A DNA stretch of 64,000 nt from Buxus sempervirens (Eukaryota; Streptophyta; Magnoliopsida; Buxales; Buxaceae): assembly GCA_947561395.2 (NCBI GenBank), contig OX387190.1:39668392-39732391 (forward strand). The letters run 5' to 3'. Each line of letters opens with the position of its first letter. Position 1 is the first letter of the stretch. Of this stretch, positions 10,569 to 24,700 are shown one piece after another. The translations under genes and the position numbers were made by a program. The notes under the pieces were generated by a model that saw nothing but the letters and a program-made list of their open reading frames with translations, made no database searches and was not told the DNA's origin.

Positions 10569-13500
10569 ATGCCGTCCGCGTACGAGACAGGGAAATGGCA
10601 ATGGGAGAACGCGACGGCAGGCGCTATTGCTGGTTTCGCAACAGTGGCTTGTCTTCACCCCCTCGACGTTGTCCGTACGAGGTTTCAAGGTCCCAATCTC
10701 TCTCTTTCTCTATGAATTGAATTTGGTTTTGTGACAGTTGACGAGTCAATGGTCATTTCTGATTGATTGGTTGCCAGTTAACGACGGTCGAGTATTCAAT
10801 CTTCCACTTTATAAGCACACGGGGCACGCGATCTTTACTATTGCTCGGTCGGAGGTTCGTCTTGCTTTGTTTCTGCATTTTTTCCCTGTCTCTCTATGAT
10901 GGGGTTATTTTTCTCCCTCCTTTGGCTGTTGTTGTTTCGCCTTTGTCCATAATGCATATTATGAGATGGATCCTCCTTTGTCACATGAAAACTTTTGAAC
11001 GAGGACTTGTTTGGCACTTTGGAATTTAACTTGGCTCCTGTTCTCCAAATAGAAGCAAATTTCTGCTAACTAGATTTCGTCCGCAGTAAATTTTACTGAT
11101 GAGATAGGCACGCATTTACGTCAACTATTTAACTGGAATTAGAGAATGATGATTCACTTCAGGAAGAGAAATCGTGACATTGCTCAAATGTCTAGGTTTC
11201 CATTTCTATAAAATGCATTTCCACTCGATAAATCTGAACAGTGGACTGAGGTTCAAGCATGGTTCTCTTTGTTCATGTTGTTGCTTGCAAAGAGTAGAAC
11301 TGCAAATCAACAGTTTTTACAAAGATCCAGTGTTGTATCCTATTGTCCACCACTTGTTGACTGTATCTGTTCATTTATTTTCCATTGCATAATTAATTTT
11401 ATCTGCTATGGCCTTTCTCTTGATAAGATTCTAGGTCTGTTTCTACCAATTTATATTTCAGGGGTTGAAGGGCCTTTATGCAGGTTTCTACCCGGCAGTC
11501 CTTGGTTCAACTGTTTCTTGGGGTTTATATTTCTTCTTGTAAGTGATGCGGTTGTAACTGGATTTATAAATGATAACAAGATTAATTCCAAATCCTCCAT
11601 GCTATCTGTTGAAATGATGTTTTGATCGGATTAGAATGTGAGCTGGCTGCTTTAGGATGAATATCGTTCAATTCCATAATCAATAATAGAAAGGAGATGT
11701 CCAATACTTGTTTGAGAAATCTGTCTAGTGCAATGATTTATTCTTGTTAGACACTTATTCGTCCACAATTTATTTTGGTCTGTCATCTGCATTGCAAAAA
11801 TGTACTTGTCATCAAGCAGCTGGCCAACAAAAGGAGGTAGTTTTAATTTAGGCATCTTATGTGGTATGCTTTAAATTTTCTGTAAATGATTATAGAAATG
11901 ATATATAAATAATTACATCAGTATGGAAACTTGCTTTTATCATCCTTTTTTCTTTTCTGTATGAATTGCTTTTGTTTTTTCATATAGGCTTGACTGATTT
12001 GATAAGAAATTTTATCCATCATAGTGGCAGTAATTTGGTCTTTACTTTTGGTCAGTTGCTCTTTTAGATGTTTATGTGTCATGTATGTTGATCCTTTAAC
12101 TCTGAAGGTGCAGCATAAATATACCTAATTCTGAAGCAGCTCTGAGAATAGTAGCATCTTATTATAGACTATTATCATTTTCTAGCTGCTGAAAGGTTAC
12201 CATTTGTGATTGTTCAGAAAGATATCCTGATAACAATTTATGCAATCACATTGGATGGTTTTCCATATTTATGGTCTTGCATATATTAATATATTAATCT
12301 TAAATTATGATGTATTATATTGTAGTTTAAAGGAAAAAGAGAAAGGACAAAGTCCCATACAAAATTAGTGTACAGTAGCTAGAAAAAAAGGGAAAGAGCC
12401 TACAAAAACTGAAAAAGTCACACGTTCCAAAAACCATCCTTGTATTGTACATAGTCAGAAAAAAAGAAACCCAATTAAACTCAGGTATAACCAAGGACCA
12501 AGCAGAGAGACAAGAGCATACCCTTCAAATGGTGCTATTCAAATTGTGTTCCTTTCCATGAGAAATTCTGTTTGTCACTGCCTTCCTCAAAACCAACAAA
12601 TTACCCAGGAAACATCACCTAAAGTAGAGAGATTGTTTTTGTACTCTGCCTATATTCGAATTTCTTGGTATTAATATTGAATTTCGGCTATCATCCACCT
12701 GTTTGGTTGCTTTTCTGTGGACTCATATTTTGAAATGCAAAATCTAGTTTTTATTATTTGTCTTGATTTCCAATTACTGACTGTAAAGTTTTGTTGCATT
12801 TATAGCTACAACCATGCCAAACAGAGGTATTCTAAGGGCAGGGAAGAGAAGCTTAGCCCCGGTCTTCATCTTGTTTCTGCTGCAGAAGCAGGTGCTTTGG
12901 TTAGTGCTTGAGCTTTTCCATGTTACTTGGCATACTAACCTAAGTCCACGTGCTTGGCAAGATATATTTCCCATGATGCTCTTGTAAGAGGGTTGTACAG
13001 GTTGCACTGGTTTTATGACTCATATTTTGGAGTTAGCCTCACTTTCTGACTTCATGACAGAAGGATATGTTATAAATGTTCAATTCATCTTATTATATTT
13101 TTAGTAGGGGTTCACTGTTCAATGGTATCCTCTTGATCACTGCTACATGATGTCATTGTCAGGTATGTTTCTTCACAAATCCTGTTTGGCTTGTAAAAAC
13201 AAGATTGCAGCTTCAGAATCCTCTTCATCAAAGTCAATCGTATTCTGGGTTTTATGGTTTGCTCCAAATCTTACAATGTTTTATTCCGAAAATAATTTGG
13301 CCTACAAGATATCCTTATCATTACAGTAAATAGTGAACTATATCAAGTTGGGCCAAAGATGCATGTACCTTAACAACTAGTTTAAAACATTTAAGTCTCT
13401 GTGATATTAAATACTTGAATAAGGTTTTACTTTTCTTCTTCTTTTTCTTTTAAAGCCTTTCTTTGGGCCACCCTTAACCCCCAAAAAAGGAATCACTGAA

Positions 13501-16435
13501 TATCATATAAGCTTGAAATTTTTAAAAAATTATGCAGTGTGGATTTTTAAGTTCCTTTCCTTGACTGTCATAATCATTTTTTCTAATCTAATGTTTCAAT
13601 TCGAGCTATATTGTATTCTTGTTGTTTTATTGGAATAGTGAACAGTTGTTTACTCTCTGCCTTGGTACATGTTTCTTATATCAGATGCTTTTAGAACCAT
13701 ATTAAAAGAAGAAGGATGGCGTGCTCTATATAGAGGAATTGGGCCTAGCCTTTTGCTTGTAAGCTACCGTGGACTCGATTTTTCTATTTAAAATTTGTCA
13801 TCATTTGTATCAGAATGATTTTTATATCCTACATTTTGTTTGACCCTTGCATATTGTTGCATGAATTCAAAATAATCAAGATATCTAATTATCTTTACAC
13901 AGCCACTTACTTTTGGATTTGTAGCAGTTGGGAAGATTATGCCTGGAAAAATCTGCCTTGGTTTTACAAACAATGCCCAAATCATTGCTGACCTTTGTCA
14001 TTGGAATTTTACTATATTTTTATTAGAGTGTTATGCATTGATTTGTCCCATTTTAACTAAAAGGAAAATTTTATAGAAAGCTGTTAGAATTGCTGTGATT
14101 TATATATCAAAAGTTGGGCAATAAAGAAGCAATATATGCATAGTATGATAATTGAATAGATAAGGATGTTGAGATGGATGTGTGAGAATTCTATGAGAGT
14201 GAAGGTAAAGAATGACTATATTCGATAGTATATAAGTGCTACCTAAAGAAGAGATAAGATTAAGGAAAGGGAGTTAAGATATTTTGGATGTATAAGGTAA
14301 AAACCTGAGGAGACAAACTTTGAGGTGTAGGTGCTTATTGAAGTACCGAAGTAGGTGATAGGATGACCAAAAGGAAATGAAGAATAAAAAGGATCTAAAT
14401 ACTGATATTTTAAATAAAACATAGTTTATAACAGACTATGATGGAAGCGTAGAATCCCTATTGCTGACCCATTCAACTACTTGTTATGGGGCATTTTACC
14501 ATTGTTGTTGTTTTTGTATAGTCCAACTTGTCTGATGGTTGGTGGTACAAAGAAGTGAAGTAATTCAAGAGTTTTTGTGTTGTACTAGTCCATCTTGTCC
14601 AATGATTGATGGTACAAAAAGAAGTAATTCAAGAGCTAACTTTGTGCATTTAAATTGTGAATGCTTATATTAAAGTATATTACTACATGTAATACAAGAA
14701 TCTTGGAATGATTTCTACTATTGCAGCTTACTGCTGTCGATGCTTCTTTAGCAGGTTTCTCATGGTTCTATACAGTTCACCATGTATGAGGAGCTTCGTA
14801 AAGTTGTTCTTGGCTTTAAGTCTAAGGGAGAAATTAAATCTGCAAACAGTGATAAACTGCTGGTAAATCTTCAATATTCTCTTAGTGCCTTTGATTTCAC
14901 CATATTTGCATATCAATATTTTTTTATCAACAATATTGGCTTTAATCTTATGACTGGTGAGTGGTCACTGCCATTTTAACTAGCTCCATTCTGCTGCTGC
15001 ACCATGCTACCAGTTAAACTGTCATGCTGAAAAGTTGTATGATTTTCATTGTATGTGATTAATTCTTTTTACTAAGATTAGGAAAAGATAATACATACCA
15101 TTAATTAGCAATTTCTTTTTATTGTGAATTGGTTTAAAAACAAACTGAAGAATACATATAATTTTAGTTTTCAACTTTTCAGTCATCCTTGGTGTTGTAG
15201 CTCTTGCCAACACTTGTGATTGTTGTTGATCTGGGCCTTGTGAATCCTCCTGCATCCTCACAGTTCATTTATTCAACGCTGGCTGACATGATCCACATTT
15301 AAAGCTGGATGATTAATGATAAGGGCGAGTACATTGGCTGTCTGCTGGATCCTGGGTGTTGACCATCTTCATCATATAACTCTAATTGGTTATGATTTTG
15401 TAGAACTCCTTTGATTATGCTATGCTGGGAGCATCTTCTAAACTTGCGGCCATTCTTCTTACATATCCATATCAGGTGGACAATCCCTCTCGCTCTCTCT
15501 CTCCTTGTCTTTCTCTGTGAGCATTCCTTTGTATGCATTTTGATGAATCCTATTATTTCAGGTCATCCGAACAAGGTTACAGGTATGGAAAAATTATTCC
15601 TTTTTTTCTCATTTTTCTTACAGTATGTTTGTAATTCTTGATTTGACTTGTTCAACTGAGAATTTTCCATGAATGATGATAGTGGGTCCAAGAATGCTCT
15701 TCTCTGCATTTTATGTTTATTATATTTCTGTATAGAATTCAATCGGTCTCTTCTCCCTTACAGCAACGACCTAACTGTGATGGAATCCCAAGATACATGG
15801 ATAGTTGGCATGTCATAAGGGAAGCTGCACGGTGAGATTTTTGTGCAAAAGTTTCAGTTACAGTGGTACCATTTTATCTTGCGTTGATCTTGGAAATGAA
15901 GAATTTCTTGTTAGGCTGAACCTCCTTTAGGGTGAAATGAAAGCCAACTATGATATTTGGCTTCTCAAAGTCTTTGTAGGAGATGTGCATTTTGTTGTCT
16001 GGAGCATCCAAGCCAATCGGGGCAAAGTCCGAATTTATCATGTTGCTATCTATGTGTATCCTTGGAAGAAACTTGATACCAAGCTAGGGCCACTGGTTGC
16101 ATTGGGTGCTCCCTGGAGTTAAATGAAACCTTTTAGAAAGAAGTAGAAATCTAGTTGGGTTCGTGTTGTGGTAGGCTACATTATTATTATTAAATCTTTT
16201 TGGCTCTTCACCACTGTAGCTTATGTCAATGAAATGTCTCTTCTTCTTGTATCAACTTACGGATTTGCTTAATAAAATTATTTCTACTTTTTGCTCTTTC
16301 AGATTCGAGGGTTTTCGTGGGTTTTACAGAGGTATAACATCAAACCTTCTGAAAAATGTTCCTGCTGCTTCTATAACGTTTGTGGTATATGAGAATGTCC
16401 TCAGTCTACTTAGACTCACAAAAAGGAATTATTGA
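10569..16435 (+). CDS. FOLT1: Folate transporter, mitochondrial carrier family (FOLT1-like)
   Basis: A 312-residue mitochondrial-carrier-family protein that, by family, imports folates into plastids through the inner envelope. Eleven exons: 10569-10689, 10778-10854, 11462-11538, 12806-12899, 13163-13256, 13685-13758, 14755-14862, 15404-15475, 15562-15582, 15764-15831 and 16303-16435. All are GT-AG and phase-consistent. Three carrier repeats are visible through their signatures HPLDVVR (30-36), NPVWLVK (129-135) and YPYQVIR (236-242), each followed by TR(F/L)[21 protein letters not shown] and [15 protein letters not shown] match the plant folate transporter closely. The Trp in the second signature is typical of the folate/pyrimidine/FAD carrier branch. 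Exon 9 is a 21-bp microexon (VIRTRLQ). The start ATG precedes [14 protein letters not shown], giving a family-sized protein (about 308 in Arabidopsis, from memory). The related FAD carrier is the main alternative. Confidence 0.92.
14519..14636. repeat. Imperfect 67-bp direct repeat in FOLT1 intron 6
   Basis: Copies start at 14519 and 14586 with TAGTCCAWCTTGTC and both end in GAAGTAATTCAAGAG. The copies differ by substitutions and a small indel. Confidence 0.65.
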
Positions 16436-17192
16436 ATTATTCATCTATTTATTTGTTACCTTGTAAAATTCTTTTGGCAGCCTGTGCCGAAATTGAATTT
16501 TGTCACAAAGAATACGAAGATATCTACGTCCTTGACATTGTGAATACTTTAAAATGTAATTTTATTTTCATTTGAGGGGTCTATTCCCCAAACCCTAAAT
16601 CTGTGTGTACCTTTTTGTCCTGAAAACCATTGAATCACATAATATAACGGTATAAATATTTTGTTCTTAGAAGGTCGCCACTTGAAAAAAATATGTAGTA
16701 CAAATGGCTGTGTGAATTTAGAGAGATCGGATGCAATCGTACACGATGCAATGATTGATAATTGTTTCTGAATCGACAAAGGCAGAATGACGATCTAGTT
16801 TTACAAAATCTTTTCTGACATTGTAACGGGCGCGCTCTTAATTTTCTTAGATTAAATGTGCTAAATATATTGGATTCGCGGAATTGTAATTCATGCTTCT
16901 CTTTTAGAATTCTGTTCCACGTTTGGTATTCAATAGATGCAAACTTGCAATAAGTTTGGTGCTTACGATTTGAAGGCGGAATCAAATTCGTTTAACAAAA
17001 AAAATCAAATTCTTTTTTACAGTTCCTTTTATTAGCAGACAGTCTTAATGTATCTTTTATTCGGCATTAATATAATCTAGGTTGTTTACCACAAAAAAAA
17101 AAATCAAATTCGTTTAAACTCATAGGAAAAGTATACGCACACCTATAACGGCCATGAAAAGACTTTTCAGCTAAAAAACACTGACAAACGAG
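16436..17192. other. Spacer between FOLT1 and DIM1B-like genes
   Basis: FOLT1 3' UTR and the presumed DIM1B promoter. It is AT-rich, and the motif AAATCAAATTCGTTTAA recurs around 16980 and 17102. No coding sequence is recognised on either strand. Confidence 0.6.
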
Positions 17193-18461
17193 ATGATACA
17201 CCGGCCCAAATTTCTGGCGCCACGCCTCACCGGATTCTTCAGAGCTAAGCAATCTGTCCGGCTATTTGAAACGAAAGCTAGGAGTCGTCGTCATTACGCT
17301 CACAAGAAGGAAGATGAGGATGGAGAGAAGCATGTCAAGGCTAAGGAGGGATTGGAAGAGTACATACACCTACAAAAGAGCAGGGGTCAGCACATCCTGA
17401 CGAACCCACGAGTCCTCGACGCCATTGTCAGAAACGCCGAGGTAAGGCCAACGGACACTGTTCTGGAGATCGGACCCGGCACCGGAAATCTTACTCTCAG
17501 GCTTCTTGAAGCTTCCAACAGGGTCATTGCCGTCGAAATTGATAAACGAATGATCGAGATTCTATCTAATCGCGTCGCCGAGCGTGGGCTGGAAGATAAA
17601 CTCACTGTAAGAAACGCTGCCCTACTGTATGACGAAATTACTCGATAGCAGGAGAGTAATCTATCTAAAACAGATGGGATTTTGCAGGTTTTGTGCAAAG
17701 ACGCGCTGAAGACTGATTTTCCCGAATTCGACCTCGTCGTGGCAAACATTCCGTATGGGATCTCCTCACCTCTGATCGCGAAAATTGTATTCGGGACGAA
17801 GTCGTTTCGGAGCGCCACTCTTCTCGTTCAGAAAGAGTTTGCACGGCGCCTCTTGGCTAAACCTGGTGACTCGGAGTTCAATCGTCTGGCTGTAAACGTG
17901 AAGTTGGTGGCTGAGACGAGATTCATCATGGACGTAAGCAAAAAGGACTTCGTTCCTTCTCCCGTAGTGGACTCTTCGCTGGTCAAGATCTGGCCAAAGA
18001 TTATGGTTCCGTCCGTGGATATGGAGGAATGGTGGGGTTTTACGCGTACGTGTTTTAGTAAGAAGAACAAGACTTTGGGTGCGATATTTCGGCAGAAGAA
18101 GAAGGTTTTGGAGCTGCTGAGAATATCGCGAGCGATGGACTCGCACAGTCACGAGGCTGCCACTGGTTGCAGTTGCGATGGGAGTAATGAAGGTGATGAA
18201 TACGAGGAACAAGAGGAGGACGAAGGGGGACGTTATTCCAGTTCAGATGTGGAGATGACCATGTTCAGGGAAAAGATAATTGGGATTCTGAAAGCAAATG
18301 GGTTCGAAGAGAGGAGGCCATCCAAGCTGTCTAACGAGGATTTCTTGCGTTTGCTATCTCTGTTCAACAAAGCTGGAATTCGATTTAACGAACAAGCAAA
18401 CAAAATTATCATAGAATCGACTGAAGCATACGCTGCATCTTACCAAGCAGAATCTCCGTAA
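17193..18461 (+). CDS. DIM1B: rRNA adenine dimethyltransferase, mitochondrial type (DIM1B-like)
   Basis: A KsgA/Dim1-family, SAM-dependent enzyme that dimethylates two adjacent adenines in the 3'-terminal hairpin of small-subunit rRNA. Two exons, 17193-17606 and 17688-18461, with an 81-bp intron, give 395 residues. Motifs are LQKSRGQHILTNP (60-72, motif X), LEIGPGTGN (91-99, SAM loop), VIAVEIDKRM, and the catalytic NIPYG (158-162). The first 35 residues are rich in Arg and lack acidic residues apart from one Glu, like a mitochondrial presequence, which separates it from the nucleolar DIM1A form. A Glu/Asp-rich insert (EYEEQEEDEGG) sits in the C-terminal domain. The ATG at 17193 keeps the presequence and is the first in frame. 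It starts 757 bp after the FOLT1 stop and ends 314 bp before the next methyltransferase gene on the same strand. Confidence 0.92.
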
Positions 18462-18775
18462 TAGTGACCGTTTGTAAAGAGGAGTTTTTTTTAGATCATC
18501 TTTACTAATTGAGCAGAATCTCTGTAATATTGACTGTTTTTATTGTAGATCATGTTTTTGATGATCATAGCACTGTATTTCCTTCTACTACTATCATTAC
18601 CACGTTTTTGAACTTAAAGCCGAAGCTTGGAAGAGTTTTGGGGTTTCATTTCTGAGTGAACCCGGTGAGACACGTGACCCAGGTGGGTTCTCGTGACACG
18701 TAACGAAGCAGAAATACCCTCACGGCCTCACTGACATCGGCGAAAAGTGGCAAATCTCATCCTTCGTCTGCTGCA
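18462..18775 (+). promoter_or_regulatory. Compact spacer/promoter between DIM1B-like and RsmI-like genes
   Basis: Only 314 bp separates the DIM1B-like stop from the RsmI-like start, so the DIM1B 3' UTR and the RsmI promoter must share it. It contains ACGTG-type motifs (ACACGTGACC about 18670 and GACACGTAACG about 18695), which are candidate bZIP/bHLH sites. A clear TATA box was not seen. Confidence 0.45.
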
Positions 18776-21700
18776 ATGGCGATTTCTTTAGCGCCTTGCG
18801 CTTTTTCGTGGCGGCCAATGCTCTCCAACTTAATCGCTGGTCCTGTAAAATTTACATCTCTGCATTTTGTCTCTTTTCCCTCTCGTCTGTACCGTAATAG
18901 TGGACTCGTTCCCTTTTGTTCGAGCTCTCCAAACGCCACAGAGTTCCTCGACCAGAGCCTAGAAGAGTCATCAAAAAAGGTATGATTACGTTCTGTTCTT
19001 CAATTTTCGTCTTTGTAATCGGTGTGTCTGTGTGTATATGAAGATGTGCGTATTTTTCTTTTTGCTTATCTTTGAAATTGCTTTCGTTTCGACATACATT
19101 CAGGGCCTATGTAGCATACAAAACCCTAATGACGTTTGACATTTAAATCGTGAAAAAGGTTAGCTCTCGAATTTTATCAGGTAGATTTGGAGAAGTTTTA
19201 AGATGGTGGGCAGAGGTTACAGCAGTTAATGCTGCAATTTGAATTTTTTGCGCTTATACTTTCCAATATTCTAGTGATATTGGGCGGTACAGGCGCATTA
19301 GCCTCTACTGACTGTCCAATAATGGATGAGTAGCTGGCTATTAATTGGTGCACTGGATGCTATCATGTCTGTTAAATACAGCGGTGACAACAACAAAATG
19401 TCTTATCCCAAATGGCTGGGATTGGAGTTCTTTTCATCTCATCTATCAAAAAAACAAAAAAAATGAAAAAAAAAAAAAAAACATCCATCCAGTTGAAGAA
19501 TCCAATAGTTATAAAGTAATGCTGAGTAGGATCTCAAGATGGTTGTTAGGAAAGATCTTGATGCTCTTGGACCAACGAGTAATGACGTTTTTGACAGTTC
19601 AGAATAACGGGGCAAGAAAACGCTGCTATCTCCAACTGATTGAGTTAACGCATTATTGTTGTTGTATTTCTAGGTGGTGCTGATGTGGCTTGATAATTTT
19701 ACGACTATTGATGCAGATATATATCACTCGAACTTCTTAAACCAGACAGCATTCCAGTCATTTTGATGTCCAACATGCTAGTTTTTTCATACTTTAGTTG
19801 ATTTACTGAAATGGTTATGCTATGACAAATTTTTGCAGGCCCCTCTTAAATCTGGGTTATATCTTGTTGCAACACCAATTGGCAATCTTGAAGACATCAC
19901 GTTACGGTATTGGACTGCCTCCAAAATGTTGCAAACTCTTCACCAGTGAAGTGTTTTTTTTTTCTCTTTTCCTTTTTTTGTATGTTTGTTTTGTTTTTAT
20001 ATTCATACTTGCAATAAAAATTTCTAACATTAACCAGTCTGTGTGCGATGGTCATGATTCATGACAGGCTGAATCCTGAGACCCATTCATGAATTTTTTG
20101 TTTTTGTTTTGCAGCTATATGTCAACCTATTTTCTCTCATTTTACTAAGAACCTCAAACCATACTTTGTTACTGTGCAAAAGGATTGAAAAATGGAAAAA
20201 GAAATAGCTGATCAGGGAATCTTGTTTATCTGACAATTAGCTTCTTATCCTTCTCGAATTTATCAATGCAGTGCTTTGCGTGTCTTAGGATCAGCTGATG
20301 TGATACTTTCAGAGGACACAAGGCACTCGGGGAGGTTGCTTCAGCACTACAATATTAGGACACCTCTCGTAAGTTTTCATGGCTTTCTGTCTATGACTTT
20401 GTTGTCATTGACACACTTTTACATACTTTCTAACTTTTGCTTTAGATCTTCAGCTGAGTTACCACAAGTTCAATGAGTCTCAACGAGAAGAAAGAGTATT
20501 GAAGAGGCTGAAACAGGGTGACATTGTAGCACTGATCAGTGATGCAGGGACACCAGGCATTAGTGATCCTGGTGCGGAATTGGTGGGTATTTGCTACATT
20601 TTATTCCTCTCAAGATCCATGTTTAGAAACCATTTTTAGAAGGATAAGTTGTGAAATGTTGGACCCCTGCTTGGACTTTAATGGAAAAATGATACTTATA
20701 TGTGGGTCTCTTTCCCATGTTGTGGCTGTCTTAGTTGTGATGGGACTCGAGGCTTCTTGTTCACCATGTGCCTGATCTCTTGTTATAGGCTCTGTGAGGC
20801 AATTTACTTGTCTGCTGATATTTTTTGAGTTTTATCCAGTATCATCTTATTCTGATGCTGCATGTAAATGACTGCACAGTTGTCATGTCAGCGTTCAAAG
20901 CACCAATAGCTGCTTACATGATTGCTCCACTTGCTTTGCATATACATATTGTGATGCTAGTAGCTGCATAGAATTATCGTAAATTAGAAATATTTTGAGA
21001 GATGGTGTGTTGATCTTGTATACAGACTCTTGTTACCAAAAGGGACTCCAAATGTTGTAATGGGAATGCATTATCTTCATAGTTTTCTTCTTCATCTTAT
21101 TCTTCATTTTGTTTGATCCTAGGGATCTCATTCTATCATTCCATTTTGCTTGATCTATCTTATGTTGAACTATTAACACCGGATCTTAATCTTATTCTTA
21201 CTATTGTTGAGCTTTTCAATCTTCTTTTATCCTTTTGAAGCTTTCAGCTTGTAACACAGCATTTCTTATTGTCATGCACCATTTATATGTCTGTCTGTGC
21301 TAATCTTGTTCCTAATCTATCTTGTCATCTTTATTTCAATTAAGCTCAGTCTCTGAGCATTTTGTTTTTTAATTGCATAACATTGTAAAGCATGTATAGG
21401 TATAATTATGTAACATAAAAAATTTCTCTTTTCATTTTGTTGGCAAATTTCAGACTATTAGTATGCCAGAAATATTTCTCCACTTCAGTGTTCCATTTTT
21501 ACCGCTCTTGGACATATCAATTATTGCGTGTAGTCGACTGACAGAACAGCTTTCAGTGTATTGAGAAATTAAGCTGTTCTGAACATACGTTTAAGATGTG
21601 CATTCTCTCATGGTCAGCCAACTTGTAAGTTTGGTCAGTGATCATGCATGAAGTTGTTGTAGGTTTGAAGTCTCTATATAAGTATTTAATTTGGCCTATT

Positions 21701-24700
21701 AAAACAAAAAACGAACCATGCATCCTCAGAAAAATATATATAACAAGTGAAAATGTTAGATTTCTCATGTACTTAGCTTATTGTGATTTAGTTTTTTCAA
21801 AAGTAAAAGGAGGGAGATTGAAGTTGTACTTCAATAAGAAATTTGGAATCTTGATGCAGGTAAAGTTATGTGTGGATGAGAAAATTCCCATTATTCCTAT
21901 CCCTGGTCCTTCTGCTTTGGTTGCTGCTCTTTCTGCCTCAGGGTTGGCTACCTATGAGTTCAAATTTGGTAATTTGCCCATAAATTTGAATCCCTTAATT
22001 ACTAACCAACAATCTTCACACGAAAGAAATCCAGCAAGCTTGGTTTTTATTTTTTCATTTTTAATTTTTATTCCTAATATAAAATCTACCCATGGCAGTT
22101 GGATTTCTTCCAAAGCATGCGGGATCAAGGAAAGAGAGACTGATGGTTTCTGCAAATGAAGCTGCAACACAGGTTTTCTTTGTTCCACCTCACAAGCTTC
22201 ATCAGTTTCTTGAAGAAACTTCTTCATTTTTCACTAGCTCAAGGTAAAGAGTAAGAAACTACCTCATGTACAATAATAGAAGTTCATGGTCGTGTCACTA
22301 TGTATATGTTCATTCCAAATAATATATCTTATTTTCTTTTCTTCTTGTTATTGTGCTATGATATATCTTATTTTCCTTTGCTGTTGCCATTGAACAATGA
22401 CATATCTTGTTTTCGTTTCCTATTGCTACTGTGAACTAACATAAGGATTTATTGCAAGTCATCAATGCAGCAACCATTATTTTGGTTGAGGGATCTGGAT
22501 GAAAATCATAGTAATTTTCATTGCATAATCCATACTTGCAAGAAGTAACTGTGCTTAGTGGGCTGAATCTGAGAGTACAAGAGTCTCGGGATGACATCGA
22601 AAGTATGTGCCGTCCTTTACTGGTTCCTGATTCTTTGGCTTTATTAAGATGATGTGAATGGAGTTCCCTACAAATTGTTTCCATACAACATTAGTGAAGC
22701 AGTTAAAGCTAACTTTATAAGCTAATAAACTTGAAAAGCTATGTCCATTGGTGTTAAAGCAAAAGAGTTTGATAATTCACTAAGTAAAGGATTGTTAGAT
22801 GGTCCCTAAAGAAGTGCCTTGGAATGATCCTAAACACAAAATTGGCCTTTTTATTTTCTTGATTTAGATATGGTGAACAGACAATATATAGCAAAACATT
22901 TTTTAAGAGTTTATTTGCATTAACTGGTATTGAAGTAATTCAGTTTCGAGCAATGTTTATTTCTTAAATAAATTCAGTACACCGTCATTACGTATAAACA
23001 TTGGGAAAAGAATGTGGAGTTTTATTTTTTATTAGCATGTTTAAATAGAACTAACTGCTTTTTAAATTGTTGAAGGGATTGTAGGATCAATACCATATTC
23101 CTCTTTGATAGAACAGCATATGAAATTGTAGGATTACTGAAACAGTTGATTCAGCCTATGCTAGAAGAACTTATTGGTACTCTATGCAGTTCTGTTAGGT
23201 ATTTTAAAACACTGCAATCTATGAAAGTGGGTGGTTGCCATGGAGGTGAATCACATTGCCTGACCTGTTAAACTTGAATCAGTAGATCCGGTTTACTCTT
23301 AGAATTGCAGACTGTGTTCTGTGTGTTTTCTTTATTTAATCATTCTCGTGTGAAAAGAAACATAAAATTGTCTTTCAGTCTCTTGGCTTTCCTTATTTTC
23401 TCTTTTACTGCAGATATTCCTTTTTTTTTCTCTTGTTTGATCTTATTTATTTGGTCCCCAGTCCTACAAGTTTTGAGCATGTATCAACTATGCCCTGTCT
23501 CTTTTTATGTTGGTCTAAATTCAATATTTTGCTTTATAAAGCGTTCATGAAGTTATTGCAAACAAATGCTTTTATCCAACAATGTACGTTAATATTAATG
23601 CGAGCAGAAGACTATTACAGCTGTTCCTCATAATTTTTGTGATTCAAAGCTGTTCCTCAAAATTGAGGACAAATAATACTGCTTTCTTTAACTGTGAGTG
23701 GCAGAAGGATTTTCTAGGATGCTGCAAACTGTGTATGTGATAATTGATCTCTGAAGTCTGATATATTATTAATTTGGATAGTTACCAAGAAATCCAAGAT
23801 GCCATTAATCTGGGTAGTTGCCAAGTGTTTCCATATTTTTTTACAAGAGATTGAAAGCATGATACTTTATCGCTAAAATGAAACATTTTCATTGTATGTT
23901 AAATATCTACAAGATATAAAATTATTAGGCTTTGTTGACAATATTTGCTTTTATTTCAGGAGATGTGTCATGGCGCGGGAGATGACAAAACTACATGAGC
24001 AGGTAAGCCTAAAAACTGGTACCTTCCAAACTATGTGTCTTAAGATCTGAAAGCCAAGATGAATTGTGATTTACATTGTGGTGGAGTTTCATGAGTTGGA
24101 TCTCATGTATTTTTTGTTGAGGATCACAAATTGGGTCTTTTTTTGTTGGATGAAAAGGGAGAACAAGGCAATTTCCTATTAGATTAATTCACCATTTCAA
24201 GCAAACTGGGAGTATAGTCCAAATGAATAATTCTAGGGATTCCATGGATGTGCTGAACAATGCTGTCCTCTCTTCCCCATTTACTGTGCTTACATTTCTT
24301 GTTTCGGTGGTAAATGATTAATTAATTTTGACAGTTATCAGGTTTCCTCTTTTTTTTTTTTTCCTTCTGCTATGGTGATCCAAAACTAACTGATTAGATT
24401 TGCAATTGGAAATTTGACATCTGGTTCACGAGTTCGTTCAGTAAAGTCGTGGTTGTGGAAGTCTAATCTAGTAGCTCTAGGTTGTGAGCTTTTCTAATTG
24501 ATCCTGCATTGTGCAGACAGCCTGCAAGAAATAACACCTTTACACCTTTAACTTTACTAATTCATTTCAATGGAGTATGCATCGAACAAATGAAAGGATT
24601 GAAACAAGCATCTCTGAATTTAAGCTGATTCAATTCTTTTTTTTAGAATAAACAAAATTGAGAGAATGAGGTATTCAGAGCATGTGTCAATGCTCTCGCT

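Noticed and set aside
17387..18212. Several minus-strand frames across the DIM1B-like gene
   Set aside because: They are antisense shadows; the plus strand carries all KsgA/Dim1 motifs.
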